Below are positions 29,605 to 37,829 of a DNA stretch of 64,000 nt, in pieces; positions within the stretch are counted from its first letter, which is position 1; every line of letters starts with the position of its first letter. The notes under the pieces are model-generated. The model worked only from the letters and a program-made list of their open reading frames with translations. It did no database searches and was not told the DNA's origin. The stretch is taken from assembly GCF_002532045.1 (NCBI RefSeq), contig NZ_NWTG01000008.1, positions 248,001 to 312,000 of the forward strand, written 5' to 3'. The DNA comes from Bradyrhizobium sp. C9 (GTDB lineage: Bacteria; Pseudomonadota; Alphaproteobacteria; Rhizobiales; Xanthobacteraceae). The position numbers and the translations under genes are program-made.

Positions 29605-29634
29605 TCGTCGTCCCGGCGAAAGCCGGGACGACGA
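29605..29634. repeat. perfect inverted repeat with GAAA loop
   Basis: Arms of 13 bp, TCGTCGTCCCGGC and GCCGGGACGACGA, enclose a GAAA tetraloop. It lies between the convergent mtnK and ABC permease genes and would form a very stable hairpin in either transcript. Sequences of the type GTCCCGGC-GAAA-GCCGGGAC recur in Bradyrhizobium-type genomes (from memory), so it is probably a dispersed repeat that may also act as a bidirectional transcription end. Confidence 0.75.
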
Positions 29635-29664
29635 GAGGAGGGAGCTATTTGCGCGGCTCAATCA

Positions 29665-30702
29665 TCAATCCGCAGCCTGCTCGCGCAGGCGCTGGGCGTA
29701 GACGTTGATGATCAGCGCCGCGAGCAGGATCAGGCCGCGGATCAGGATTTTTAGGAAGCTGTCGATGTTGACGTGGTCGAGGCCGTTGTTGAGCACGCCG
29801 AGCACGAACAGGCCGACGATGGTGTTGCCGATGCCGCCGCGCCCGCCGAACAGACTGGTGCCGCCGACCACGACAGCGGCGATCGAATCCAGCAGATAGG
29901 TGTCGAACTCGTTCTGCTGCGCGCTGCCGAAATGCGCGACGCCGAGCATGCCGCCGATCCCCGAGCAGACCGCCGAGATCACCATCACGCTGCCGAGGAT
30001 CAGCTTGACGTTGAGGCCGGCAAATTCCGCGGCCTCGCGGTTGCCGCCGACCATGTAGACGTAGCGGCCGAAGCGCGTGTAGGTCAGCACCAGATGGCCG
30101 CCGAGCAACATCACCGCGGCGACGATCACGATCCAGGGGATGCCGCCGATCGAGCCCGAGCCGAGCGTCGTGATCAGCGGCGGCACCTTGTAGGCGATCT
30201 GGCCGCGCACCAGGAGCGCCGAGACGCCGGCCGCGATCTGCATCATGGCGAGCGTCATGATGAAGGAGGGGATGCCGATCACGGTCAGCCCCAGCGCGTT
30301 GACGAGGCCGAGCAGCGCGCACAGCGCCAGCGCCAGTAGGATCGCGGCAAAGCCCGGCATCGGGACGTTGGCGATGTTGACGTAGGACTCCTGCAGCGTG
30401 AAGTACGCTACCGCGATGCCGGTGACGTTGGCGATGCTGGCGATCGACAGGTCGATCTCGGCGCACAGGATCACGAAGGTGAGGCCGACGGCGATGATGC
30501 CGGTCACCGACACCTGGGTGAGGATGTTGCCGAGATTGTCGACGGTCGCAAAGGACGGGCTGGCGATCGCGAAGAAGCCGCTGAGGAAGATCAGCGTCAG
30601 GAACGGCGCGATGTTGCGCATCTGCGAGCGCAGGAACGGCGTCAGCCCGCGCGGCCGCTTGTGATCGGCTGGGCTCGTCGCGCTGTCACTGCTCGCCATC
30701 AT
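29665..30702 (-). CDS. sugar-type ABC transporter permease (RbsC-like)
   Basis: A 345-residue inner-membrane permease of the ribose/xylose family with eight to ten helices. Typical stretches are LCAEIDLSIASIANVTG near helix 2 to 3 and the C-terminal GGTSLFGGRGGIGNTIVGLFVLGVL-type region (seen as TSLFGGRGGIGNTIVG). It is the last gene of a three-gene importer with the ATPase and binding protein upstream on the minus strand. The substrate is not known. Confidence 0.93.
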   Translation of the reverse strand: MMASSDSATSPADHKRPRGLTPFLRSQMRNIAPFLTLIFLSGFFAIASPSFATVDNLGNILTQVSVTGIIAVGLTFVILCAEIDLSIASIANVTGIAVAYFTLQESYVNIANVPMPGFAAILLALALCALLGLVNALGLTVIGIPSFIMTLAMMQIAAGVSALLVRGQIAYKVPPLITTLGSGSIGGIPWIVIVAAVMLLGGHLVLTYTRFGRYVYMVGGNREAAEFAGLNVKLILGSVMVISAVCSGIGGMLGVAHFGSAQQNEFDTYLLDSIAAVVVGGTSLFGGRGGIGNTIVGLFVLGVLNNGLDHVNIDSFLKILIRGLILLAALIINVYAQRLREQAAD

Positions 30703-30753
30703 TCCACTCCCTCAAGCGCGCTGAACTGGTCATCGCGCACTCTCCGATTGTTT

Positions 30754-30802
30754 GAGCATGATCTCGTCGGAAAACCGCTTCGCACTTTTCCGGATCATGC
30801 TC
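30754..30802. repeat. palindromic intergenic repeat, copy 2
   Basis: The perfect arms GAGCATGATC and GATCATGCTC enclose inner GGAAAA and TTTTCC pairs. The element fills the gap between the ABC ATPase and permease genes and touches the ATPase stop codon. It matches the design of the copy at 24771. A hairpin here could lower permease mRNA relative to the upstream genes. Confidence 0.75.
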
Positions 30803-32304
30803 TAGGCCGCCTCGAGCAGCCGATCCTTGCTGACCGCTTCGCCGGCGAATTCGCGCACCACCGCGCCGCGCTTCAGCACCAGGATCCGGTCGGCCAGCGA
30901 CAGCACCGTTTCCGGTTCGGTCGACAGTACGATGATCGCCAGTCCCTTGGCGCGGAGGTCGCGCACGATATTGATCACGTCGTTCTTGGCGCCGACGTCC
31001 ATGCCGCGGGTCGGCTCGCACAACACCAGCAGGCGCGGTGGGTAGGTGAGCCATTTCGCCAGCGCCACCTTCTGCTGGTTGCCGCCGGAGAGCATGCCGA
31101 GATCGAGGCCGACCACCGGCGGCCTGATCTGCAGCTGCTCGACCTGGCGCTGGGCGATTGCGCGCTCGCGCACCGGCTTGAGCAGCAGTGCCGAGATTCG
31201 CTCGAGGATGCTGATCGAGATGTTCTTGTAGACAGGCTCCTGGTGGAACAGCATGGCGCGGCGGCTCTCCGGCACCAGCGCAACGCCGGCCCGCCGCGCC
31301 GCCGCGGTGCTGCGGAAGCTCCTTGCGGCGCCGTCGACGACGAGCGTTCCGCCGTCTGGCCTGAGCTTGCCGAACAAAATCCGCGACAGCTCCAATTGGC
31401 CGCAGCCCATGAAGCCGTAGATGCCGAGCACCTCGCCGGAGTGGGCCTCGAACGAGACGTCCTGCAGGCTGCGGCTGAGCGAGAGCTGATCGACCTTCAG
31501 GACGGTCGAGCCGCCACCCGGTTGCGGGAGCATCAGGTCATCCGTGTAGCTGTGCTCCAGCGCCTCGCCGCCGCGGCCGATCATGGCCTCGATCAACGCG
31601 CCCTTCGTGGTGTCCGCGGACGCAGTCTCGGCGATCTTCCGGCCGTTGCGGAAAACCGTGACCACGTCGGACACCCGCAGGATGTCCTCGATGAAATGCG
31701 AGATGAAGACGATGCTGGTGCCGTCGTCACGGAGCTTGTGCAGCGTCGCGAACAGGCGCTCGACCTCGGGTGGGGAGAGGGCGGAGGTCGGCTCGTCGAG
31801 GATGATGATGCGCGCGCCGGAGAACAATACGCGGGCGATCTCGATCAGCTGCTGCAGGCCGATCGGCAGGTCGCCGAGCCGGGTCATCGGATCGACGTCG
31901 ATGCCGAACCGGGACAGCTGCTCGCCGGCCTCGCGGGCCATCCGCCGCCATTGCACGAAGCCGAGGCGGTTGGTCGGCTGGTTGCCGAGGAAGACGTTCT
32001 CGGCGACGGTGAGGTCAGGCGCGACGCTGAGCTCCTGATGCACCATGCCGATGCCGGCGGCATGGGCGTCGCGGGTGGAGCGGAACCGGGTTTCCTTGCC
32101 GTCGAGCACGAAGCGGCCGGAGAACTCCGGATGCACGCCGGCGATGATCTTCATCAGCGTGCTTTTTCCGGCGCCGTTTTCGCCGACGAGACCATGGATC
32201 TCGCCGGCGTGCAGCGCGAAGTCGACCCCACGAAGGGCTTCGACACCGCCGAAGGCCTTCGTGATCTGATTCAACTCGAGGATCGGGGAGCGTCCCTGCG
32301 ACAT
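30802..32304 (-). CDS. sugar-type ABC transporter ATP-binding protein (RbsA-like)
   Basis: A 500-residue protein with two fused nucleotide-binding domains. The first has a good Walker A (GENGAGKST, residues 41-49) and ILDEPTSAL; the second has a degenerate P-loop (GFMGCGQLEL) but an intact signature LSGGNQQK and Walker B with LLVLCEPTRGMD, the usual pattern of RbsA/XylG/MglA. It starts 9 bp after the binding-protein gene stops. Confidence 0.94.
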   Translation of the reverse strand: MSQGRSPILELNQITKAFGGVEALRGVDFALHAGEIHGLVGENGAGKSTLMKIIAGVHPEFSGRFVLDGKETRFRSTRDAHAAGIGMVHQELSVAPDLTVAENVFLGNQPTNRLGFVQWRRMAREAGEQLSRFGIDVDPMTRLGDLPIGLQQLIEIARVLFSGARIIILDEPTSALSPPEVERLFATLHKLRDDGTSIVFISHFIEDILRVSDVVTVFRNGRKIAETASADTTKGALIEAMIGRGGEALEHSYTDDLMLPQPGGGSTVLKVDQLSLSRSLQDVSFEAHSGEVLGIYGFMGCGQLELSRILFGKLRPDGGTLVVDGAARSFRSTAAARRAGVALVPESRRAMLFHQEPVYKNISISILERISALLLKPVRERAIAQRQVEQLQIRPPVVGLDLGMLSGGNQQKVALAKWLTYPPRLLVLCEPTRGMDVGAKNDVINIVRDLRAKGLAIIVLSTEPETVLSLADRILVLKRGAVVREFAGEAVSKDRLLEAA

Positions 32305-32313
32305 GCGGACCGC

Positions 32314-33351
32314 TCAGATCAGGAAGTGATCCTCCATCCATTGCATGCCGGCGGCGTTGGCCTTGGTCACCACGGGACCATCGGTCACGACGTTCTTCGG
32401 AATGCCCTGGCCGCTCTTCTCGCCGCCGACCACGGCGGCGACGCCCGCGACGATCGCGCCGCCATGGATGCGGCAGGACGGATTGCGGACGGTTGCGAAC
32501 ATGCGGCCTTCGCTCACCGCCTGGATCGCCGGCGGCATGGCGTCGACGCCGCCGATCAGGATATTGGTGCGGTTGTGCGCCTTCATGATGTTGGCGGCCG
32601 CGAGCGCCATGTCGTCATTGTGGAAGAACGCCGCGTCGATCTGCGGATATTTCGTCAGATAGGTTTCCCAGAGGCGGGCGGTCTTGGAGACGTCCCAGTC
32701 GGCGGGCTGGGTGTCCAGCACCTCGATGTTCGGGAACTGCTTGACGACCGAGTTGAAGCCCTTGGCGCGGCCCTGCGCGCCGGTGTGGCCGAGCGCGCCC
32801 TGGGTCATGATGACCTTGCCCTTGCCGCCGATCGCGTTGCACAGCGCCTGCGTCACCGAGGCGCCCATGAACTCGTTGTCGGGGGCGAGGAACGAATGGA
32901 CGTTGATCTGGTCGAGCGGCGCGATCAGCGTGTCCATGTCGATCACGGGGGTGCCGGCGTCGATCATCTTCTGCACCGGCTGGGTCAACGTGCCGATGCC
33001 GAACGCCTGGATCGCGACGAAGTCCCATTTCTGCGAAGCCATGTTGTCGATCGCGGCGCGCTGCTTGACGGCATCGAGCTGGCCGTCGAACCAGGTCACC
33101 TCGACGTTGAACAGCTTGCCCCAGAACTCGGCGGCCTGCTTGCCCTGCGCGCACCACGTCGCCTGCAGTCCGGCATTGGAGAACGCGGCCTTCAGCGGTT
33201 TTTCCGATCGTCCCATTTCGGCTGCGAGCGCGGACGTCGTCATGCCCAATCCGCCGAACAGGCCGGCCGCGGCGCCGCCTGCCGCCGCCAATTGCAGAAG
33301 GTCGCGCCGCGTCGTCGACGCCTTGTCCATCCCCTTGTCAGTGTCTGGCAT
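32314..33351 (-). CDS. sugar-type ABC transporter substrate-binding protein, Tat signal
   Basis: A 345-residue periplasmic binding protein of the type 1 (RbsB-like) fold. The N-terminus has a twin-arginine export signal, TTRRDLLQLAAAGGAAAG, ending near ALAAE, so it should be exported folded. The body contains FFHNDDMALAAANIMKAH and ILIGGVDAMPPAIQAV, typical of this group. I start at the ATG at 33351 after GAGGGA; the frame is open 24 codons further upstream. It is the first gene of the importer operon. The ligand could be a pentose-like compound, and the neighbouring mtnK makes methylthioribose a candidate, but this is a guess. Confidence 0.92.
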   Translation of the reverse strand: MPDTDKGMDKASTTRRDLLQLAAAGGAAAGLFGGLGMTTSALAAEMGRSEKPLKAAFSNAGLQATWCAQGKQAAEFWGKLFNVEVTWFDGQLDAVKQRAAIDNMASQKWDFVAIQAFGIGTLTQPVQKMIDAGTPVIDMDTLIAPLDQINVHSFLAPDNEFMGASVTQALCNAIGGKGKVIMTQGALGHTGAQGRAKGFNSVVKQFPNIEVLDTQPADWDVSKTARLWETYLTKYPQIDAAFFHNDDMALAAANIMKAHNRTNILIGGVDAMPPAIQAVSEGRMFATVRNPSCRIHGGAIVAGVAAVVGGEKSGQGIPKNVVTDGPVVTKANAAGMQWMEDHFLI

Positions 33352-33439
33352 TGTTTGCTCCCTCTTCGTTTTTCTGACCGTCGGCGTCAGTTGCACGCGC
33401 CGCGGATAAAGGGAGTGTGTCACAATCGGAACGGTGGCG

Positions 33440-33865
33440 CTACGCCCTCGCGTCTACGAGATGTTTCTGCTGCAGCACGATGGCTTCGATGTCGCGAAGC
33501 AGCTTGTGCCACGCAGCATCGATCTCGTCAGACCATTGCTCGCCGACAATGTCGCGCAAGCAGTCGGCGATCACGGCGAAGAATGCGACGAACAATTCGC
33601 GAGGCGTCCCGTAGGCATCATGCGAGAACACTTCGGATTCGATCAGGCGAAAATGTCCGCGGCGCTCGCCTGTGAAATCGAGGATGGCTTCGATCGTCAG
33701 TGACAGCATCGAGCCTTTCACCGGCTCGCTGCCTTCGGTGCGAAACATCGCCTGCGCCTCGGGATGTTCGCGAAACAGGCGCTGGTACACATGCGGTGTC
33801 AGATCATCGCAGCGCGCAGCGGCAAGTTCGAAACTACGTTCGATTGGATTCGATGATGGAGTCAT
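33440..33865 (-). CDS. single-domain globin
   Basis: A 141-residue all-helical protein that fits the bacterial globin pattern. HVYQRLFREHPEAQAMF matches the B/C helix region of flavohaemoglobin-type globins, and SHDAYGTPRELF fits the F-helix with His82 as proximal haem ligand, followed by a G/H region ending AAWHKLLRDIEA. There is no reductase domain. Oxygen or NO binding is expected but not proven. It lies on the same strand as, and 88 bp upstream of, the ABC importer operon, with an orphan terminator just upstream of its start. Confidence 0.7.
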   Translation of the reverse strand: MTPSSNPIERSFELAAARCDDLTPHVYQRLFREHPEAQAMFRTEGSEPVKGSMLSLTIEAILDFTGERRGHFRLIESEVFSHDAYGTPRELFVAFFAVIADCLRDIVGEQWSDEIDAAWHKLLRDIEAIVLQQKHLVDARA

Positions 33866-33886
33866 ATCGCTTTGCGATCATCACAT

Positions 33887-33916
33887 AAAAAAAGAGCAGG
33901 GCTCCAAGCCCTGCTC
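33887..33916 (-). terminator. rho-independent terminator, minus strand, no gene upstream
   Basis: The 10-bp arms GAGCAGGGCT and AGCCCTGCTC have a CCA loop, and on the minus strand a run of seven T follows. It ends transcripts coming from the right, yet no protein gene on that strand lies between here and about 43.6 kb, so it implies a short transcript. Confidence 0.75.
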
Positions 33917-34075
33917 CAAAAATTGTGTCGACCCTATTTGCCCCAAAAATTCGATTTGATCTTGATTCATGGGGTGACGCTGCTTGTGCGCGTCGGGCTC
34001 CTCCCGAGACTTGGACCACCAGGACACACCTCGCGGCTGGCCTGAGCCCGAATTGGTAGACTATCTTTCCAGCCT
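33917..34075 (-). ncRNA. candidate small RNA or short transcript
   Basis: This stretch lies upstream, on the minus strand, of a strong orphan terminator. A possible promoter is ATGACA with TACCAA 17 bases downstream, which would give a transcript of about 150 nt. I could not match it to 6S, SRP, tmRNA or a tRNA. Two unconvincing small frames exist (61 and 29 codons) without good ribosome sites. The boundaries are estimates. Confidence 0.35.
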
Positions 34076-34210
34076 TGTCATCATTTTCGGCAACGATTGT
34101 TCAAATTTCGAGCAGTTTGCGAAATGATTGGGATGGTGCCACCGGCAGTTGCGAAAGTGAGCTGAAAACACGTGATGGGGTAAGGGGATACGAAGGCCGG
34201 CGGAGCGGCC

Positions 34211-34226
34211 GTGACGCAAGTGTCAC
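34211..34226. promoter_or_regulatory. inverted repeat upstream of copper-type locus
   Basis: GTGAC-GCAAGT-GTCAC has perfect 5-bp arms about 35 bp before the first likely start codon of the DUF2946 gene. It could be an operator. No regulator gene is next to it. Confidence 0.35.
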
Positions 34227-34261
34227 GCCCGGCAATTTCCGTCAGCCGGAAGAAACGCGGG

Positions 34262-34696
34262 ATGTCGATGAATCTCGACTTCCGAGGCCTGTGGTGGTTA
34301 GTTCCGTTCCGGATGGGTTTTGCGATGCGCCGGCGGCTCAAGATTTTTCTGCCCATAGTCCTGGTTGCCCTGCTGGTGCAGATTTTTGCACCAATCGGGG
34401 CCTGCTGGGCGGCGAGCCTTGCCGCGTCCGATCCGCTCGCGGCCGCCACCATCTGCCACGGCAATGCCGGCTCCGCAGCCGGGCAGGGTGACCAAACCGG
34501 TCATGATGCCCATGACGGCTGTTGCACCGCATGCAGCGTGCTGCAGACCGGTGCGCCCGTTGATAACCCCGAGATCACGGCTCATGCCGTCGAGCAGCCT
34601 TCGACGCGCATCGCCTGGCTTGATTTCGCGTCCGAATTGGATCGCTCGCAGGCGCGCCTCGCCGCGCAAGCCCGCGCGCCGCCGCTTTCTTCCTGA
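34262..34696 (+). CDS. DUF2946-type secreted or membrane protein, His/Cys-rich
   Basis: About 144 residues from the ATG at 34262 (GGAAG upstream), or 123 from the ATG at 34325, which begins with a cleaner signal-anchor (RRRLKIFLPIVLVALLVQIF). The exported part contains CHGNAGSAAG and HDAHDGCCTACS, a His/Cys cluster that could bind copper, as is usual for DUF2946-type proteins next to copper genes. It is the first gene of a five-gene same-strand group with a TonB receptor, PCu(A)C, YcnI and CopC-CopD. Confidence 0.75.
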   Translation: MSMNLDFRGLWWLVPFRMGFAMRRRLKIFLPIVLVALLVQIFAPIGACWAASLAASDPLAAATICHGNAGSAAGQGDQTGHDAHDGCCTACSVLQTGAPVDNPEITAHAVEQPSTRIAWLDFASELDRSQARLAAQARAPPLSS

Positions 34697-34702
34697 CGAC
34701 GT

Positions 34703-34734
34703 TCTCGCTGCCGGTGCGCCTCGCGCGCCGGCGA
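34703..34734 (+). other. intercistronic hairpin before the TonB receptor gene
   Basis: CTCG and CGAG flank a 9-bp stem (CCGGTGCGC with GCGCGCCGG, one G-T pair) with a CTC loop. There is no T-run, so it is more likely an mRNA stability or pausing element than a terminator. Confidence 0.4.
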
Positions 34735-34780
34735 GTGCCTTAGAGCAATCCGGCCGAAGAGCCGGTGTCAGGATTCATCC

Positions 34781-37261
34781 ATGTTTAGGCTTCATGCCAT
34801 CAGTGGCGTGAGCGTCGTCGCCGTCCAGGCCGCGTTGCTGGCGTCGGCCGAAATGGCTCATGCCCAGAGCGGTGGCCAGGCGGTGCTGCCACCCGTCACC
34901 GTCGAGGCGCCGCGGCCGGCCAGGCCGGCGGCGCGCACGCCCGCCCATCGCGCTGCCGTTGCTGCGCGGCGCAGGCCGACCGCCGTCACCGCGCCAAACC
35001 GGCCGGTCGTGGCCGTCACTACGCCGGGGGCAAGCGCCAACGTATCGCTCGGACCGCCGCCCGCCGTGGCCCGGTTCCAACTGCCGCAGAAGACGTTCAG
35101 CGTCACCTCCCGGCAGATCGACGAGACCATCAACCTCAAGGACCCTGAGGACGCGGTCAAATACATGCCGAGCCTGTTCGTGCGGAAGCGCAACGACGGC
35201 GACAATCAGGCCGTGCTGGCGACAAGGAGCTGGGGTGTCAATTCGAGCGCGCGTTCGCTGATCTATTACGACGATCTGTTGGTGTCGGCGCTGATCGGCA
35301 ACAACAACACCAACGCCTCGCCGAAATGGAACCTGGTCTCGCCCGAGGCGATCGGCCGGATCGATTTCCTCAACGGCCCGTTCGCGGCGGCCTATCCGGG
35401 CAACTCGATCGGCGGCGTGCTGCTGATCTCCTCGAAGATGCCGGACAAACCGTTTGCCGTGGCCAAGGAGACGGTCTCGGTGATGCCATGGAGCCAGTAC
35501 GGCACCAAGGACACCTATCTGACCAGCCAGACCAGCGCAGCCGCCGGCAATCGCGACGGCAAGCTGTCGTGGCTGGTCAGTGCCAACTATCTCGACAGCT
35601 TTCAGCAGCCGCTGACCTACACCACGAGCGCGACGATTCCGGCGGGCACCACGGGTGCGTTTCCCGCGCTCAACAAGCAGAGTGTGCCGGCCAACGTGAT
35701 CGGGACCGGCATCCTCGCGCACTCCCAACAGACATCGGCCAACCTGCGCCTCGCTTATGATCTGTCTCCGCTGGTGCAGGCGACTTATTCGCTCGGGATC
35801 TGGAACAACCATCAGGTCTCCGATCCCGAGACGTATCTGCGCTCCGCGGCGACGGGTGCGCCGACCTTTGCCAACAATCCAGGCTTCGCCACCGCCAAGT
35901 ACGTCTGGGACCAGACGCATCTGAGCAATGCGGTCTCGCTCAAGAGCGACACCAAGGGCGTCTACGACTTCGATCTCTCGGCCTCGAGCTACAACTATCT
36001 GCAGGACACCCAGCTCAATCCGTTCACCGTCGCGGCAACGGGCATCGGTTTCTCGCCGAACGGCAAGATCACCCGGATGGACGGCACCAACTGGCAGAAC
36101 GCGGATGCCAAGGGCATCTGGCGGCCGTTCGGTTACGACGGGCCGCATGAGATCAGCTTCGGCATCCACGGCGATCGCTATCGGCTCGAAAATCCGGTCT
36201 ACGCCTCGTCGATCTGGAATGCGACATCATCGACCGGCACAGGCGCGCTCTATTCGACAGGCGTCGGCGAAACGCGCACCGGCGCGCTGTGGCTGCAGGA
36301 TGCCTGGAAGATCAATCCGAACCTGAAGCTGACGCTGGGCGGGCGGCTGGAGAACTGGCAGGCGCTCGACGGCTTCAATCTCAACACCACCACGAACGCT
36401 GCCGGGGGGATCACCTCGGTCGTGGCGGTCAACCAGCCGGGGCTGAGCTCAACCAACTTCTCGCCGAAGGCGTCGCTGTCGTTCGACCCGAACAAGGATT
36501 GGAACATCACTGCCAATTTCGGCGAGGCCTACCGCTATCCGACGGTGACCGAGCTCTATCAGAACATCACGGTCGCCGGCGTCGCGACCTTTGCCAATCC
36601 ATTCCTGAAGCCCGAGCAGGATTTCACCGGTGAGTTGAACATCGAGCGAAAATGGACCGATGGCCGTATGCGGTTGACGCTGTTCTCCGAACGCACCAAC
36701 AACGCGATTATCTCGCAGACCAATTCCGTGACCAATCCGGTCACGGGGGCGCAAACCCCGACCACCGTCGTCAGCAATGTCGATGCGATTCGGATGCAGG
36801 GCATCGAACTGTCGGCCGAGAAGGACAACGTATTCGTGACTGGCCTGCAATTGTTCGGCAGTGTCACTTATGTCGACTCAAAGATTCTCGCCGACGCGAA
36901 CTGGGCCGGCCTCAATCCGTTGACCAACCTTCCGACTACCGCCGTCGGTAAACGCGTTCCCTATGTGCCGGATTGGCGCGCCAAGATCGGCATGACCTAC
37001 CGGCCGAACCAAAGCTGGGCCTACACCGTGGCAGCGCGCTACAGCGGCAAGCAGTATTCGACGCTGGACAACACCGACGTCGTCTCTCACGTCTATGGCG
37101 CGTTCGACAATTTCTTCGTCGTCGACATGAAGATCCACTACAACGCGACGGGGAATTTCGCGTTCGATTTCGGCATCGATAATCTCTTCAACGAGCAATA
37201 TTTCCTGTTCCACCCCTTCCCGGGCAGAACCTTCGTTCTGGCCGGGAAATATACCTTCTGA
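34781..37261 (+). CDS. TonB-dependent outer membrane receptor, probably copper
   Basis: An 826-residue receptor. A signal peptide ends at AHAQS, a Pro/Ala/Arg-rich spacer (about 37-85) follows, then a plug domain with YMPSLFVRKRNDGDNQAVLATR and DFLNGPFAAAYPGNSIGGVL, and a long beta-barrel ending in LAGKYTF with the terminal Phe needed for assembly. Plug motifs are typical TonB-receptor type. The substrate is inferred: the three following genes are copper-handling families, so import of copper or a copper complex is the best guess; no siderophore gene is present. No cobalamin riboswitch is recognisable in the 84-bp leader. Confidence 0.9.
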   Translation: MFRLHAISGVSVVAVQAALLASAEMAHAQSGGQAVLPPVTVEAPRPARPAARTPAHRAAVAARRRPTAVTAPNRPVVAVTTPGASANVSLGPPPAVARFQLPQKTFSVTSRQIDETINLKDPEDAVKYMPSLFVRKRNDGDNQAVLATRSWGVNSSARSLIYYDDLLVSALIGNNNTNASPKWNLVSPEAIGRIDFLNGPFAAAYPGNSIGGVLLISSKMPDKPFAVAKETVSVMPWSQYGTKDTYLTSQTSAAAGNRDGKLSWLVSANYLDSFQQPLTYTTSATIPAGTTGAFPALNKQSVPANVIGTGILAHSQQTSANLRLAYDLSPLVQATYSLGIWNNHQVSDPETYLRSAATGAPTFANNPGFATAKYVWDQTHLSNAVSLKSDTKGVYDFDLSASSYNYLQDTQLNPFTVAATGIGFSPNGKITRMDGTNWQNADAKGIWRPFGYDGPHEISFGIHGDRYRLENPVYASSIWNATSSTGTGALYSTGVGETRTGALWLQDAWKINPNLKLTLGGRLENWQALDGFNLNTTTNAAGGITSVVAVNQPGLSSTNFSPKASLSFDPNKDWNITANFGEAYRYPTVTELYQNITVAGVATFANPFLKPEQDFTGELNIERKWTDGRMRLTLFSERTNNAIISQTNSVTNPVTGAQTPTTVVSNVDAIRMQGIELSAEKDNVFVTGLQLFGSVTYVDSKILADANWAGLNPLTNLPTTAVGKRVPYVPDWRAKIGMTYRPNQSWAYTVAARYSGKQYSTLDNTDVVSHVYGAFDNFFVVDMKIHYNATGNFAFDFGIDNLFNEQYFLFHPFPGRTFVLAGKYTF

Positions 37262-37300
37262 GCTGGCGGGCCGTCGGCAACAACACAAAGGAGCTTCAAC

Positions 37301-37822
37301 ATGAGAAATACACTGGCTGGGCTTGCTGCAATCGTCACGCTCGCACTGATCGCGCCGGCCGCTGCCGAGGACGTCAAGGCCGGCGACCTCGTGATCACGC
37401 AGGCATGGACGCGCGCCACGCCGAACGGTGCCAAGATCGGCGGCGGCTATTTGACGATCGAGAACAAGGGGACGACGCCCGACCGGCTGGTTTCAGGCTC
37501 CGGCGACGTCGCCGGCAAGATCGAAGTCCACGAGATGTCGATGGACAACGGCGTCATGAAGATGCGCGCGCTCGACAAGGGACTGACCATCGAGCCGGGC
37601 AAGACCGTGAAGCTCGCACCGGGCGGCTATCATTTGATGATGTTCGATCTCAAGAACCCGCTGAAGCAGGGCGACAAGGTACCGGTCACGCTCGAATTCG
37701 AGAAGGCCGGCAAAGTCTCGGTCTCGTTGGATGTCCAGGCCGTCGGCGCGCAGGCGCCGGGTGGAAGCGAGCATTCCGGCCATGGCGACCATTCCGGTCA
37801 CATGGACATGAAGAAGATGTGA
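37301..37822 (+). CDS. PCu(A)C-type periplasmic copper chaperone
   Basis: A 173-residue exported protein with a signal peptide cleaved near AAAE (23). It shows the copper-binding pattern His77-x10-Met88 and His111-x-Met113 (in KIEVHEMSM and GGYHLMMF) of PCu(A)C, which passes Cu(I) to the CuA and CuB sites of cytochrome oxidase. The C-terminal tail adds HSGHGDHSGHMDM, a second His/Met cluster like those in PCu(A)C proteins that also hold Cu(II). It lies 39 bp after the TonB receptor gene and 7 bp before ycnI. Confidence 0.93.
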   Translation: MRNTLAGLAAIVTLALIAPAAAEDVKAGDLVITQAWTRATPNGAKIGGGYLTIENKGTTPDRLVSGSGDVAGKIEVHEMSMDNGVMKMRALDKGLTIEPGKTVKLAPGGYHLMMFDLKNPLKQGDKVPVTLEFEKAGKVSVSLDVQAVGAQAPGGSEHSGHGDHSGHMDMKKM

Positions 37823-37829
37823 GGCAGCC

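Noticed and set aside
30661..33675. Plus-strand frame of 1004 codons opposite the ABC importer genes
   Set aside because: The minus-strand genes carry clear Walker, permease and binding-protein motifs; this frame is His/Arg/Asp-rich noise.
33834..34019. 61-codon minus-strand frame ahead of the globin gene
   Set aside because: It runs through the terminator hairpin and into the globin start without a ribosome site; a noncoding transcript fits better.
34697..34780. Possible cobalamin riboswitch before the TonB receptor
   Set aside because: The gap is only 84 bp and lacks the B12 box; the hairpin there is simple.
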